Positions 1-9,204 of a stretch of 64,000 nucleotides of DNA are shown here, in pieces. The translations under genes were made by a program, and so were the position numbers. Under the pieces are notes generated by a model. It made no database searches. It was not told the origin of the DNA and saw only the letters and a list, made by a program, of their open reading frames with translations. How positions within the stretch are numbered: the stretch's first letter is position 1; each line of letters begins with the position of its first letter. This DNA is from Minwuia sp. (GTDB taxonomy: Bacteria; Pseudomonadota; Alphaproteobacteria; Minwuiales; Minwuiaceae), in the NCBI GenBank assembly GCA_029210175.1, contig JARGPL010000019.1:62001-126000 (forward strand). Direction: 5' to 3'.

Positions 1-406
1 CTATCTGGCGGCCTATGACCTGCGTCAGGGCAATCGGCTGTGGGATCAGGACATGGCCGGCAGCGAGACACCCTGGCTGGCAGGAGAGTTCATCTTCCTG
101 GTGACCGTGGAGGCCGAGCTGGTGGCCCTGTCGACCCGCGATGGCGGCATTCGCTGGGTCACGCAGATGCCGAAATTCACCAATGTCGAAGACAGCCGTG
201 GCCGTATCACCTGGGTCGGTCCTGTTCTGGCCGGCGACCGCCTGCTGATTGCCGGCAGCGACGGCACGGTATGGTCCATGTCGCCCTACGACGGTTCGGC
301 CCTGGGGCGAATCAGGTTTTCTGATCCGATCTCGGTGGCACCTGTCGTCGCCGACCAGACTCTTTACATCATCACGGACGATGGCGACCTCGTCGCCTAT
401 CGCTAG
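1..406 (+). CDS. bamB: Outer membrane protein assembly factor BamB, C-terminal part
   Basis: The 5' end lies outside the window. The reading frame is open from base 2 to a TAG at 404-406, giving about 134 residues of PQQ-like beta-propeller repeats, with blade motifs such as LVALSTRDGGIRWV, WSMSPYDGSALG and the closing DDGDLVAYR. BamB is the lipoprotein propeller that binds BamA in the outer-membrane beta-barrel assembly machine and works at the periplasmic face. The end of the gene sits 12 bp before der, and bamB-der adjacency is a common alphaproteobacterial arrangement that supports the assignment. Other PQQ-repeat proteins look alike over so short a stretch, so the name rests partly on the neighbour. 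Confidence 0.85.
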   Translation, partial: YLAAYDLRQGNRLWDQDMAGSETPWLAGEFIFLVTVEAELVALSTRDGGIRWVTQMPKFTNVEDSRGRITWVGPVLAGDRLLIAGSDGTVWSMSPYDGSALGRIRFSDPISVAPVVADQTLYIITDDGDLVAYR

Positions 407-418
407 ATCGGCCCTTCC

Positions 419-1777
419 ATGAGCTTCACTGTCGCGATCATCGGCCGACCCAACGTCGGCAAGTCCACCCTGTTCAACAGACTGGTCGGCAAGCGCCTGG
501 CGCTTGTGGACGACCTGCCCGGTGTCACCCGCGACCGGCGGGAAGGCGAAGGCAGTATTGCCCGCCTGGAATTCCGCGTGATCGACACGGCCGGACTGGA
601 AGAGGTCTTCGACAACAGCCTGGAAGCACGCATGCGCCAGCAGACGGAGATTGCGCTGTCCGAGGCAGATGTGGCCCTGTTCGTCATTGATGCGCGCGCC
701 GGTGTCACACCGCTGGATCAGCATTTCGGCGAATGGCTGCGCCGCACCGAGGTGCCGGTCATCGTTGTCGCCAACAAGTGCGAGGGCCGCGCGGGTGATG
801 GCGGCATCTACGACGCCTTCGGCATGGGGCTGGGCGACCCCATCGCCATCTCCGCGGAGCACGGCGAAGGTCTGGTCGATCTGCATGATGCCCTGCTGCC
901 CTTTGCCCCCGCCGAAGATCCGGATGTGCGCGAAGACGAAGACCCGGAAAACAAGCCGCTGATGCTGGCCATCGTCGGACGCCCGAACGCGGGCAAATCC
1001 ACCCTGATCAACCGCATCATCGGTGAGGACCGCATGCTGGTCGGACCGGAAGCCGGCATCACCCGTGATTCCATTTCCGTCGACTGGGTGCACGACGGGC
1101 GGGTCATCCGCCTGTACGACACGGCCGGCATGCGCCGGCGCGCCCGTGTGAACCAGAAGCTTGAGAAGCTGGCTGTGGCCGATGGCCTGCGGGCTGTCCA
1201 GTTCGCCGAAATCGTCGTGCTGCTGGTGGACGCGACCCAGCCGCTGGAGCGCCAGGACCTGGTGATCGCCCGCCAGACCGAGGAAGAAGGCCGTGGCCTG
1301 GTCATCGGGATCAACAAGTGGGATCTGGTCGAGGACGGTGCCGAGACCATGGAGGAGATCCGCTACAAACTGGAAACCCAGCTTTCGCAGATCAAGGGCG
1401 TGCCCATCGTGACCCTTTCGGCCCTGAAGGGACGCGGCGTCGACAAGTTGCTGCCGACAGTCCTGAAGGCTGAGAAGGCCTGGAACCTGCGCGTCAGCAC
1501 GGCCCGCCTGAATCGCTGGGTCGAGGACATGACCCGGAAGCATCCGCCGCCGCTGGTCGATGGTCGCCGCTTCAAGATCCGATACGTCACGCAGGTCAAG
1601 GCGCGTCCCCCCACCTTCAGCCTGTTCACATCGTCAGGTGGGCAGTTGCCCGCCGCCTACGAGCGGTATCTGGTGAATGGCCTGCGGGAGACCTTTGGCC
1701 TGCAGGGTGTGCCGATCCGGCTTATGCTGCGCAAGTCCAAGAACCCGTTCGCCACCGAGGATGAAAGACGCAAATGA
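419..1777 (+). CDS. der: Ribosome-assembly GTPase Der (EngA)
   Basis: Der is a double GTPase needed for maturation of the 50S ribosomal subunit in the cytoplasm. Two complete G domains are visible. The first has GRPNVGKST (residues 9-17), DTAG and an NKCE form of the NKxD motif. The second has GRPNAGKST (about 187-195), DTAGMRRR and NKWD. A KH-like C-terminal domain follows. The length of 452 residues is normal for the family. The last four bases overlap the start of the downstream P450 gene (ATGA), so the two may be translationally coupled, although no functional link is expected. Confidence 0.97.
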   Translation: MSFTVAIIGRPNVGKSTLFNRLVGKRLALVDDLPGVTRDRREGEGSIARLEFRVIDTAGLEEVFDNSLEARMRQQTEIALSEADVALFVIDARAGVTPLDQHFGEWLRRTEVPVIVVANKCEGRAGDGGIYDAFGMGLGDPIAISAEHGEGLVDLHDALLPFAPAEDPDVREDEDPENKPLMLAIVGRPNAGKSTLINRIIGEDRMLVGPEAGITRDSISVDWVHDGRVIRLYDTAGMRRRARVNQKLEKLAVADGLRAVQFAEIVVLLVDATQPLERQDLVIARQTEEEGRGLVIGINKWDLVEDGAETMEEIRYKLETQLSQIKGVPIVTLSALKGRGVDKLLPTVLKAEKAWNLRVSTARLNRWVEDMTRKHPPPLVDGRRFKIRYVTQVKARPPTFSLFTSSGGQLPAAYERYLVNGLRETFGLQGVPIRLMLRKSKNPFATEDERRK

Positions 1778-3168
1778 CCGATGTCGTGGACCTGAAGGAC
1801 CGCCCCCTGCAACGCCACCCCGGCACCAACCGGCGTCTGAGCGTTGTGGAGACGATCCGGACAATCCGCGACAACATCATCGAAGTCTATCCGCCCTATG
1901 TGTTCGACAAGGACTACACGTTCCGGCGCATCGGCTTTCAGCCCTTCATCCTGGTCAACCGCCCTGACTGGATTCACGAAGTTCTGGTCGAAAAGCCAGA
2001 GATCTATTCCAAGGGCCGCCTGAACCGCCGCATCCTCGGCCCCGCACTAGGCAATGGCCTCTTGACCGCTGAAGGCGCGTTCTGGCGTCGGCAACGCCGT
2101 ATCGCCGCCCCCGCCTTCCACTACAAGCGCCTGCGTGTGCTGGCCGACATCATGGCCGATTGCACCGACGGACTTGTGCAGCGTTGGGAAGCGCTGGCTG
2201 ATACCGGCAAGCACGTCGACATCGCGCAGGAAATGATGCGCCTGACGATGGAGATTGTGGCCAGGACGCTGTTTTCGCGCGAGATCGCCGGATCCATCGA
2301 TGAACTGGGAAAGGCTGTCGGCACCCTGATCAACAGCTTTGGCCGCACCCCGGTGATCGAGATGCTGGGCCTGCCAGAATGGCTGCCGCGGATTCGCGAC
2401 CCGGAAGCCAAGCGGGCGCTCGCAACTCTGGACCGCATGATTCTGGACCTGATCGAGACCCGCCGGGCGTCTGGTGAAACATCCGAGGATCTGCTGCAGA
2501 TGCTGCTGGATGCGCGGGACCCGGAAACCGGTGAAGGCATGACCGATGCCCAGTTGCGTGACGAGGTCGTTACCCTGTTCGCCGCCGGGCACGAGACCAC
2601 GGCGCAGGCGCTGACCTGGGTGTTCTACCTGCTCGACCAGCACCCGGACGAAGATGCGATGCTGCATGAAGAGGTGGTCCGAATGCTGGGCGATCGCCGT
2701 CCGGGATTTGACGACATGCATGCGCTGCAACGCACCCGAATGGTCTTCGACGAGACGTTGCGACTCTACCCGCCTGCCTTTTCAATCAGTCGCTTCGCAG
2801 AGAAAGCTGACAGATTGGGTGGTGTTGGACCAGAGGGTCTGAGTGTGCCGAAGGGTGCCTACATCACGCTCAGTCCGTATATCACCCACCGCAATCCGAA
2901 GCTCTGGCCGGACCCGGAAATCTTCAATCCGGAGCGGTTCGCCGACGAAAAGGTCCACGCGCGGCACAAGCATGCCTACTTCCCGTTCGGCGGTGGCAAC
3001 CGGATCTGCATAGGCTCCGGTTTCGCGCAGACGGAGGGGCGGCTGGCCATCGCCATGATTGCACGCAGATATCGCCTGCGGCTGAAGCCGGGCCATCCTG
3101 TGCAGCCACAGGGGATCGTGACGTTGCGCCCGCGCTTCGGTATGAAGATGAGTATCGAGAGACGATAG
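1774..3168 (+). CDS. Cytochrome P450
   Basis: This is a haem-thiolate monooxygenase of 464 residues. The haem-binding loop FGGGNRICIG carries the cysteine ligand at about Cys412, the I-helix has AGHETT (about 271-276) for oxygen activation, and the K-helix ExxR is Glu327-Arg330. There is no membrane anchor and no fused reductase, so it must take electrons from a separate ferredoxin or flavodoxin system that is not in this window. The long-chain-hydroxylase-like N-terminal region and the following CaiB and acyl-CoA dehydrogenase genes suggest a lipid or terpenoid substrate, but this is inference. It overlaps der by 4 bp. Confidence 0.93.
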   Translation: MTDVVDLKDRPLQRHPGTNRRLSVVETIRTIRDNIIEVYPPYVFDKDYTFRRIGFQPFILVNRPDWIHEVLVEKPEIYSKGRLNRRILGPALGNGLLTAEGAFWRRQRRIAAPAFHYKRLRVLADIMADCTDGLVQRWEALADTGKHVDIAQEMMRLTMEIVARTLFSREIAGSIDELGKAVGTLINSFGRTPVIEMLGLPEWLPRIRDPEAKRALATLDRMILDLIETRRASGETSEDLLQMLLDARDPETGEGMTDAQLRDEVVTLFAAGHETTAQALTWVFYLLDQHPDEDAMLHEEVVRMLGDRRPGFDDMHALQRTRMVFDETLRLYPPAFSISRFAEKADRLGGVGPEGLSVPKGAYITLSPYITHRNPKLWPDPEIFNPERFADEKVHARHKHAYFPFGGGNRICIGSGFAQTEGRLAIAMIARRYRLRLKPGHPVQPQGIVTLRPRFGMKMSIERR

Positions 3169-3207
3169 TTGCCGCCCTGTTGCGGCGATCCTGGGGAGGA
3201 TGAATAG

Positions 3208-4395
3208 ATGAGTGGTGTGCTGAGCGGTCATCGGGTGCTGGATTTCGGGCGCTACATCGCAGGTCCCTATTGCGCGACCCTGCTTGCCGAATTCGGCGCG
3301 GATGTGATCCGGATCGAGAAGGTTGCCGGTTCGGAAGACCGCTATACAACGCCGGTCAATGGCGACGGCGGCGTCGGCGCCCTGTTCATGCAGGTCAACC
3401 GCAACAAGCGTGGCCTGACACTTAACCCGATGAAGCCTGAGGGGCGCGAGATCGTGGCCAGGCTGGTCGAAACCGCCGACGTGGTCGTGGCCAACCTGCC
3501 GCCACAGGGGCTGATCGCCATGGGTCTGGACCTGGAAAGCCTGCGCAAGATCAAGAAGGACATCATCCTGACCACGGTGTCCGCCTACGGTCACGGCGGC
3601 CCCTACAGTGATCGGGTCGGCTTCGATGGTATCGGTCAGGTCATGTCGGGCAGCACCTACATGTCCGGCTCCGAAGAGCAGCCGGTCAAGTTCGCCGCGC
3701 CTTTCGTCGACTTCACCACGGCCATGATGTCTGCCATCGGCACGCTGGTGGCCCTGATGCATCGCGAGAAGACCGGTGAAGGCCAGATGGTCGAAGGCGC
3801 GCTGGTACGTTCCGCCCTGACCATCGGCAACGCGGCCCTGATCGAACAGGCACTGACCGGCATCAACCGCCGCCCGACCGTCAACCGGGGCCAGACCGCC
3901 GGCCCGACCGACATCATCCAGACCGGTGACGGCTGGATGATCGTGCAGGTCGTCGGTCGCCCGCTGTTCGAACGCTGGGCCGACATGGTGGGCCGCCCGG
4001 AACTGAAGGATGATCCGCGCTTCACCAGTGATCTGGATCGGGGCGACAACGGCGAGATCCTTTCAGAAATCGCGCGCGAACATGCAAAGGGCCGGAAGAC
4101 GGTGGATGTGCTGTCCGAATATGCCGCCGCATCCGTGCCCGCCGGGCCAATGCACACGCCGCAGCAGGCGCTGGATGACCCGCACATTCAGGCCATGGGT
4201 TTCATGCAGGGGGTGGAATATCCGGACGTGAATGGCGCTGCCCCGATCGCGTCCGCACCGATCAACCTGTCCGACACGCCGGGCGGCATCCGCCACCGCG
4301 CGCCGTTGCTGGGTGAACACACCGACCAGATCCTGGGCGACCTCGGCTACGGCGCCGATGTGATCGCCGCCCTGCGCGAAAAGCGCGTGGTCTGA
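3208..4395 (+). CDS. CaiB/BaiF (family III) CoA-transferase
   Basis: Family III CoA-transferases move CoA between carboxylic acids, and relatives are racemases such as AMACR. The 395-residue protein begins with the usual VLDFGRYIAGPYCATLLAEF segment and has the NRNKRGL and SAYGHGGPYSDR motifs. In the TGEGQMVEGALVRSALTIG stretch (about 190-207), the position where I would expect the formyl-CoA-transferase aspartate is Arg201, and Glu196 lies near the AMACR aspartate position, so the catalytic residue is uncertain. The start has a clear GGGGAGG ribosome-binding site. It lies 39 bp after the P450 gene and may be co-transcribed with it. Confidence 0.92.
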   Translation: MSGVLSGHRVLDFGRYIAGPYCATLLAEFGADVIRIEKVAGSEDRYTTPVNGDGGVGALFMQVNRNKRGLTLNPMKPEGREIVARLVETADVVVANLPPQGLIAMGLDLESLRKIKKDIILTTVSAYGHGGPYSDRVGFDGIGQVMSGSTYMSGSEEQPVKFAAPFVDFTTAMMSAIGTLVALMHREKTGEGQMVEGALVRSALTIGNAALIEQALTGINRRPTVNRGQTAGPTDIIQTGDGWMIVQVVGRPLFERWADMVGRPELKDDPRFTSDLDRGDNGEILSEIAREHAKGRKTVDVLSEYAAASVPAGPMHTPQQALDDPHIQAMGFMQGVEYPDVNGAAPIASAPINLSDTPGGIRHRAPLLGEHTDQILGDLGYGADVIAALREKRVV

Positions 4396-4477
4396 GACGG
4401 TCCGTCTGACAAGAAGGCGCCCCCGGCCATGGAGCCGGGGCCTGCCTTGCCGCACTGACAATCGCCTCAGAGCCAAC

Positions 4478-4507
4478 AAAAAAGCCCCGGCCTGTTACAG
4501 CCGGGGC
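4478..4507 (-). terminator. Rho-independent terminator of the acyl-CoA dehydrogenase gene
   Basis: Two perfect 8-bp arms, GCCCCGGC (4484-4491) and GCCGGGGC (4500-4507), enclose an 8-base loop. On the minus strand they are followed by six T residues, read from AAAAAA at 4478-4483. This is a standard intrinsic terminator for the gene ending at 4534. A second GC hairpin at 4421-4440, close to the end of the CoA-transferase gene, lacks a T tract. Confidence 0.8.
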
Positions 4508-4533
4508 ATTTCCGTTTCGTGCTGCAACCGGGG

Positions 4534-5739
4534 TCAGAGGCCCAGGATCAGCTTCGCCATGATGTTGCGCTGGATCTCGTTGGACCCGGCGTAGATCGAC
4601 ACCTTGCGATAATTGTACATCTTCGGCCCGACACCACCGGCCCATTCCGGCCCGATCGGCGGTTCGTTGGAGCCCCACTTCAGCGGCTGGAACGGTGACT
4701 GCTTGGTGCCCGCTGCTTCAAAGGCCAGTTCCGACACCAGCTGCTGCAGTTCCGAGCCACGGCACTTGATCATGGAGCTTTCCGGCCCCGGGTTCTCGCC
4801 ACCGGCCAGGCGGCCCAGAACGCGCAGTTCTGTATATTCCATGGCCGTGATCAGGGTTTCGGCGTCCGCCATCTTCTTCTGGAAGACCGGATCATCGGCA
4901 ACGCGCTCGCCATTCTCCTGCTCATCGGACGCGATCTGGCGCACCTTTTCCATACCGCGCTTCAGGCCATGGCTGTAGGATCCGCCCCGCTCGAATTCCA
5001 GCAGGTACTTGGCGTAGGTCCAACCCTTGTTGACCTCACCGATCATGTTCTCTTTCGGTACCTTCACATCTTCGAAGAAGACCTGATTGACTTCCTGATA
5101 ATCCTTTTCAGGCATGTCCATGGTGATGATCGGATCGACGGTCACACCGGGCGACTTCATGTCGATGAGGATGAAGGAAATGCCTTCCTGACGCTTGCCC
5201 TCGTTCGAGGTACGGACCAGGCAGAATATCCAGTCGGCATACTGAGCAACGGACGTCCAGATCTTGGAGCCGTTCAGCAGCCAGTGATCGCCCTTGTCCT
5301 CGCACTTCATCTTGACGCTGGCGAGGTCGGAGCCCGAACCCGGCTCCGAATAGCCCTGACAGATGATCAGATCGGCGGCCTGGATCTTCGGCAGGAATTC
5401 CTGTTTCTGCTCATCGGAGCCGAACTTCATCAGCACCGGTGCCAGCATGCGCGGGCCGAACGGAATGACGATCGGCGCACCCGCAGCGGCCATCTCGGCT
5501 TCATAGATGTATTTCTGCGTCGGGGTCCAGCCACAGCCGCCGTGCTCTGTCGGCCAATGCGGCGTCGCCCAGCCCTTCCTGTGCAGCGCCTTCTGCCAGC
5601 GAACATGCAGGTGCTTCGGCATGTAGCCAGCCCGGGTCTTCTTCATCGCCGACTTCAGCTCGTCGTCGAAGGAATCATCAAGAAATGCACGGACCTCATC
5701 ACGGAAAGCCATGTCCTCGGCGGAAAAACTGACGTCCAT
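4534..5739 (-). CDS. Acyl-CoA dehydrogenase family protein
   Basis: This is an FAD-dependent acyl-CoA dehydrogenase that introduces the alpha-beta double bond in beta-oxidation-type pathways and passes electrons to ETF. Visible motifs are GYSEPGSGSDLASVK in the middle domain, NGSKIWTSVAQYADW in the FAD-binding segment, and a C-terminal YAGSNEIQRNIMAKLIL tail typical of the family. I chose the ATG at 5739 (MDVSFSAEDMAFRDEVRAFL) because GGGGAG lies just upstream; the open frame runs to 5793. That gives 401 residues. It is transcribed divergently from the alpha/beta hydrolase at 5924, with a palindromic operator candidate between them. Confidence 0.94.
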   Translation of the reverse strand: MDVSFSAEDMAFRDEVRAFLDDSFDDELKSAMKKTRAGYMPKHLHVRWQKALHRKGWATPHWPTEHGGCGWTPTQKYIYEAEMAAAGAPIVIPFGPRMLAPVLMKFGSDEQKQEFLPKIQAADLIICQGYSEPGSGSDLASVKMKCEDKGDHWLLNGSKIWTSVAQYADWIFCLVRTSNEGKRQEGISFILIDMKSPGVTVDPIITMDMPEKDYQEVNQVFFEDVKVPKENMIGEVNKGWTYAKYLLEFERGGSYSHGLKRGMEKVRQIASDEQENGERVADDPVFQKKMADAETLITAMEYTELRVLGRLAGGENPGPESSMIKCRGSELQQLVSELAFEAAGTKQSPFQPLKWGSNEPPIGPEWAGGVGPKMYNYRKVSIYAGSNEIQRNIMAKLILGL

Positions 5740-5804
5740 ATCTGCAAACTCCCCGGAATCCTGTTTGCGCATTAGATGCTGATTTCCGGCCAAGTATCAA
5801 GTCC

Positions 5805-5820
5805 TTGACGCTTACGTAAG
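5805..5820. promoter_or_regulatory. Palindromic operator candidate between divergent acyl-CoA genes
   Basis: TTGACGCTTACGTAAG contains the perfect 10-bp palindrome CTTACGTAAG (5811-5820) and a TTGACG that could be a -35 box. Similar TTTACG-type palindromes are known operators of MerR- and TetR-family regulators of branched-chain and fatty acid catabolism in Proteobacteria, such as LiuR and PsrA. It sits in the 184-bp gap between the divergent acyl-CoA dehydrogenase and hydrolase genes. The regulator itself is not in the window. Confidence 0.4.
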
Positions 5821-5923
5821 GTAAGCTGTCGCGATGACTGCCATGCTGGCAAAAGGTCTGCCCAAACGCGCGGTTTCCGTGAATAATTCCCGGCAAAAGA
5901 AACCAGCTTGGGGAGGATGAACG

Positions 5924-6736
5924 ATGGCGCGTCTTGAAATCGAACCAGGGGAGAGCCTGTATTTCGAATATGCCGCCCCGGGTGACGGGCAGCAGACGTT
6001 CGTCTTCATCAACGCGCTGACGGGCAATACCGGCACCTGGCAGGACAAGATCGGTCCCGCGCTCAGGGACCTGGGCTATGGCACACTCTGTTACAACTTT
6101 CGCGGCCAGGCAGAGACCGAATTTGCCGATGACACCCCCCTGCCCCCGACACTGGTCGGTGAGGATCTGGCACGTCTGATGGCCCATGTCGCACCGCCGG
6201 ACCCGATCCTTGTCGGGCTTTCCATCGGTGGCCTGTTCGCGGCTGAAGCAATCCTGGCCGGTGTCGAGGCGAAAGGTCTGGTGCTGATCAACACGCTGCG
6301 CCGCCCGGGGCCACGCATCGAATGGCTGGGCACGGCGATGGTGGCCATGGCCCGCCAGGGCGGATCACGCCTGATGATGGAAGCCAACCTGCCCATGCTG
6401 GTGAACCCCGATCAGCTTGTCGCCATGCGACCTACCATGTTCCCGGGCACGCCCTATGAACCCATGTCGCCCGATGATGGCCTGTTCCGGCTGATGGCCG
6501 CATCGGTCGACACCAACTGGGATTTCCCGTGGGCCGACCTGAGCTTGCCCACCCTGGTGATGACCGGCCTGCATGACCGGGTGTTCCGGATTGAACAGGA
6601 CGTGGTGGAACTCACCGCAATGATCCCCAACGCGACGACAGTCACGGTGGAGGATGCGGGACACCTGATTCCGGTGGAACGACCGGAGGCCTTCACCCGG
6701 CATCTGGTTGATTTCGCAACATCCATCCAGACCTGA
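5924..6736 (+). CDS. Alpha/beta hydrolase
   Basis: This 270-residue alpha/beta hydrolase has the nucleophile elbow GLSIGG with Ser100. The other likely triad members are Asp218 (GLHDR) and His247 (AGHLIPVERP). There is no signal peptide, so it is cytoplasmic. The fold is shared by 3-oxoadipate enol-lactonase-like, esterase and thioesterase-like enzymes, and the substrate cannot be read from sequence. The start follows a GGGGAGGA site. It lies 8 bp before an MFS transporter gene, and the two probably form an operon for uptake and hydrolysis of one compound. Confidence 0.9.
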   Translation: MARLEIEPGESLYFEYAAPGDGQQTFVFINALTGNTGTWQDKIGPALRDLGYGTLCYNFRGQAETEFADDTPLPPTLVGEDLARLMAHVAPPDPILVGLSIGGLFAAEAILAGVEAKGLVLINTLRRPGPRIEWLGTAMVAMARQGGSRLMMEANLPMLVNPDQLVAMRPTMFPGTPYEPMSPDDGLFRLMAASVDTNWDFPWADLSLPTLVMTGLHDRVFRIEQDVVELTAMIPNATTVTVEDAGHLIPVERPEAFTRHLVDFATSIQT

Positions 6737-6744
6737 GAACGCCC

Positions 6745-8061
6745 ATGCCCCGCACCGGATTCCGCGAACGGCTGGCCCTCAGCCTCAACAACCATTTCTT
6801 CTATGGCTGGGTCATGCTGGGCGTTGCCGCCCTTGTGCTGCTGGCCAGCGGCCCTGGCCAGTCCCATACCATCAGTGTCTTTGTCAGCGTGCTGGTCGAG
6901 GATATGGGGATTTCGGCGACCGCGGTCTCGTTCGCCTATGGCTTCGCGACACTGGCGGCGGCATTCCTGCTCCCCTTCGTCGGTCGCCAGGTCGACAGGC
7001 ATGGCATGCGAAAGACCGCGCTGGTCATCACGGTCCTGTTCACGCTTGCCTGTTTCGCTTTTTCACGGGTCACCGGCACGGTCATCAGCATATTCGGCAT
7101 CTTCGAGATCGCGATCTGGCTGACACTCGGCTTTGGCATGCTGCGGTTTCTGGGACAGGGCGCATTGCTGCTGAACGCCGTGAACCTGATTTCCCAGTGG
7201 TTTTCCGCCAAGCGTGGCTTCGCCATGGGGCTGATGATGCTCGGATTCGCCGGGTCCATGGCCATTCACCCGCCGCTGGCCCAATGGTTGATCGACAATG
7301 GCGACTGGCGGTCCGCCTATATCTGGCTGGGTGTCATCACGGCTGTGCTGCTGTTGCCCGGCCTTCTGGTGCTGGTCTTCAACAAGCCCGAGGATCTCGG
7401 GCTGCTGCCCGACGGCGCGAAGGCCGATGCGCAAGCTGGCGACGCCCCGAAGGCCGCCGAATTCGGCCTGACCATTTCGGAGGCTGTCCGCACGCCCACA
7501 TTCTATCTGGTGGCCATCGGCCTGTTCTGCTTCGCGATGCTGGTCACCATGCTGCACCTGTTCCAGATTTCCATCTTCGAGGCTCAGGGCCTGACCCGCG
7601 AACTCGCCGCCCGCATCTTCCCCGTATCAGCGGTCGCCATGGTGATCTGCATGCCCTTGCTGGGGCGGATGCTGGACCGGTTCCGCACGGAATGGGTCTT
7701 TGCCGGCGGGTTGCTGGTGATGGCCGCCGCGCTGATCGCCGCCGGAAACGTCACCGACCTGACCAGCGGCCTGATCTACGGCGTGATCTTCGGGATCAAC
7801 AATGCCGTTTCCATGACCTTCTTCGGCTTCATGTGGCCGCGCTATTTCGGGCGTCGCTACATTGGCTCGATCCAGGGCACCGGCCAGATGATCGGTGTTG
7901 TCGGCGCGTCACTCGGTCCCCTGCCTCTCGGTATCGCCTATGACCTGACAGGGGACTATACGGTGACACTGATGGCATTCGCAGCCATGCCGCTGATCGC
8001 GATGGTGCTGATGTTGTTGTTCCTCAGGGATCCGAAGCAGCTGCAGCCTTCAGCAGACTGA
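6745..8061 (+). CDS. MFS transporter
   Basis: This is an integral membrane protein of 438 residues with about twelve hydrophobic segments split by a hydrophilic loop near the middle (roughly residues 215-240). It has the charged loop motif GRQVDRHGMRK after the second segment, as in major facilitator transporters, with a related GRMLDRFR in the second half. Members of this type often move monocarboxylates or aromatic acids, but the substrate is unknown. It follows the alpha/beta hydrolase by 8 bp and converges on the phosphotransferase gene, whose end is 22 bp away. Confidence 0.92.
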   Translation: MPRTGFRERLALSLNNHFFYGWVMLGVAALVLLASGPGQSHTISVFVSVLVEDMGISATAVSFAYGFATLAAAFLLPFVGRQVDRHGMRKTALVITVLFTLACFAFSRVTGTVISIFGIFEIAIWLTLGFGMLRFLGQGALLLNAVNLISQWFSAKRGFAMGLMMLGFAGSMAIHPPLAQWLIDNGDWRSAYIWLGVITAVLLLPGLLVLVFNKPEDLGLLPDGAKADAQAGDAPKAAEFGLTISEAVRTPTFYLVAIGLFCFAMLVTMLHLFQISIFEAQGLTRELAARIFPVSAVAMVICMPLLGRMLDRFRTEWVFAGGLLVMAAALIAAGNVTDLTSGLIYGVIFGINNAVSMTFFGFMWPRYFGRRYIGSIQGTGQMIGVVGASLGPLPLGIAYDLTGDYTVTLMAFAAMPLIAMVLMLLFLRDPKQLQPSAD

Positions 8062-8083
8062 CGCAGCTCCGGTCACGTGCCAA

Positions 8084-9154
8084 TCAGGCCAACCCCGCCT
8101 TCTTCACGATATCCCAGCCCCATTTGGCGCGCTGTTCGGCATAGCCTGCGAACTTCCTGGCCGCATCGGAGCTGGCGTTGCCATCAAGCCCGCGCCGATA
8201 GACGCCCTGCACGATCGCGGCGGACCGGAACATCGTGTAGGCGATGTAGAATGGCCAGTTCTCGATCTCGCCCTGACCGGTCAGCTCCGAATACCGCTTC
8301 ACGAACTCGTCCTCGGTGGGAATGCCAATCTCCCTCGGGTCCGCCAGATGCGCAAAGCCGCCGTCAGCGGCATGTCCGTAGTATTCCTGGCAGCAATAGG
8401 CCAGGTCAGCCAGCGGGTGTCCCAGGGTCGACAGCTCCCAGTCCAGCACGGCAATGATCTTCGGCTCGGTCGGGTGCAGCACGCAGTTGCCGATGCGGTA
8501 GTCGCCATGAACAATCGCGACTTCATCAGCTTCCGGTGTGTTGGCCGGCAGCCATTCCATCAGCGCATCCATCTCCGGAATTTCTTCCGTCACGGACGCC
8601 ACATACTGCTTCGACCAGCGCGAGATCTGGCGGGAATAATAGTTGCCCGGCCGACCGAAATCGCCCAGTCCCACAGCTTCATGATCCACCATGTGCAGGG
8701 CTGCGAGAATGCGCAGCCAGTCATCATAAAGGGCGATGCGGTCCGCCTTGCTGAACGACGGCACGGCGGGGTCGATCAGCACCCGGCCCTCCATATGTTC
8801 CATGATGTAGAATGCCTGGCCGATGACAGCGTCATCCATGCAGAGGCAGTGGACAGCGGGGACAGGAACATCCGTGTTCTTCAGGGCTGCCATCACCTTG
8901 TATTCGCGGTCGACCTGATGGGCGGACTTCAGCAGCTCACCCGGCGGCTTCTTGCGCATGACATAGCGCTTGTTCGGTGTTTCAAGGATGTAGGTCGGGT
9001 TTGACATGCCCCCCTGAAACTGCCGCACGGTCAGCGGACCGGCAAAGCCATCCACGTTCTCGGCCATGTAGGCGGCAAGTGCACCATTGTCGATCTTGTG
9101 GTGCGGGCGAACATCGATGATCTCCACATCGCTTGCGTTGCTGCTCACGTTCAC
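8084..9154 (-). CDS. Phosphotransferase family protein (ACAD10/11-kinase-like)
   Basis: This is a kinase-fold protein of the aminoglycoside phosphotransferase (APH) superfamily, 356 residues long. It has the catalytic VHGDYRIGNCVLH loop (HGDxxxxN) and the metal-binding VLDWELSTLGHPLADLAY motif. Bacterial members next to acyl-CoA genes resemble the kinase half of mammalian ACAD10/ACAD11, which phosphorylates 4-hydroxyacyl-CoA. That role fits the neighbouring enoyl-CoA hydratase but is inference, and antibiotic resistance is unlikely. The start is a GTG preceded by GGGGAGA; a second GTG six bases later (9148) is an alternative. Confidence 0.9.
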   Translation of the reverse strand: MNVSSNASDVEIIDVRPHHKIDNGALAAYMAENVDGFAGPLTVRQFQGGMSNPTYILETPNKRYVMRKKPPGELLKSAHQVDREYKVMAALKNTDVPVPAVHCLCMDDAVIGQAFYIMEHMEGRVLIDPAVPSFSKADRIALYDDWLRILAALHMVDHEAVGLGDFGRPGNYYSRQISRWSKQYVASVTEEIPEMDALMEWLPANTPEADEVAIVHGDYRIGNCVLHPTEPKIIAVLDWELSTLGHPLADLAYCCQEYYGHAADGGFAHLADPREIGIPTEDEFVKRYSELTGQGEIENWPFYIAYTMFRSAAIVQGVYRRGLDGNASSDAARKFAGYAEQRAKWGWDIVKKAGLA

Positions 9155-9204
9155 TCTCTCCCCGTTGTCCCGTGCATTCTGTTGCCAGCACCGAAAGTCC
9201 GGTT

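Noticed and set aside
8084-9154. Antibiotic resistance by an aminoglycoside phosphotransferase
   Set aside because: The neighbourhood (enoyl-CoA hydratase, acyl-CoA genes) and the sequence type fit ACAD10/11-like metabolic kinases instead.
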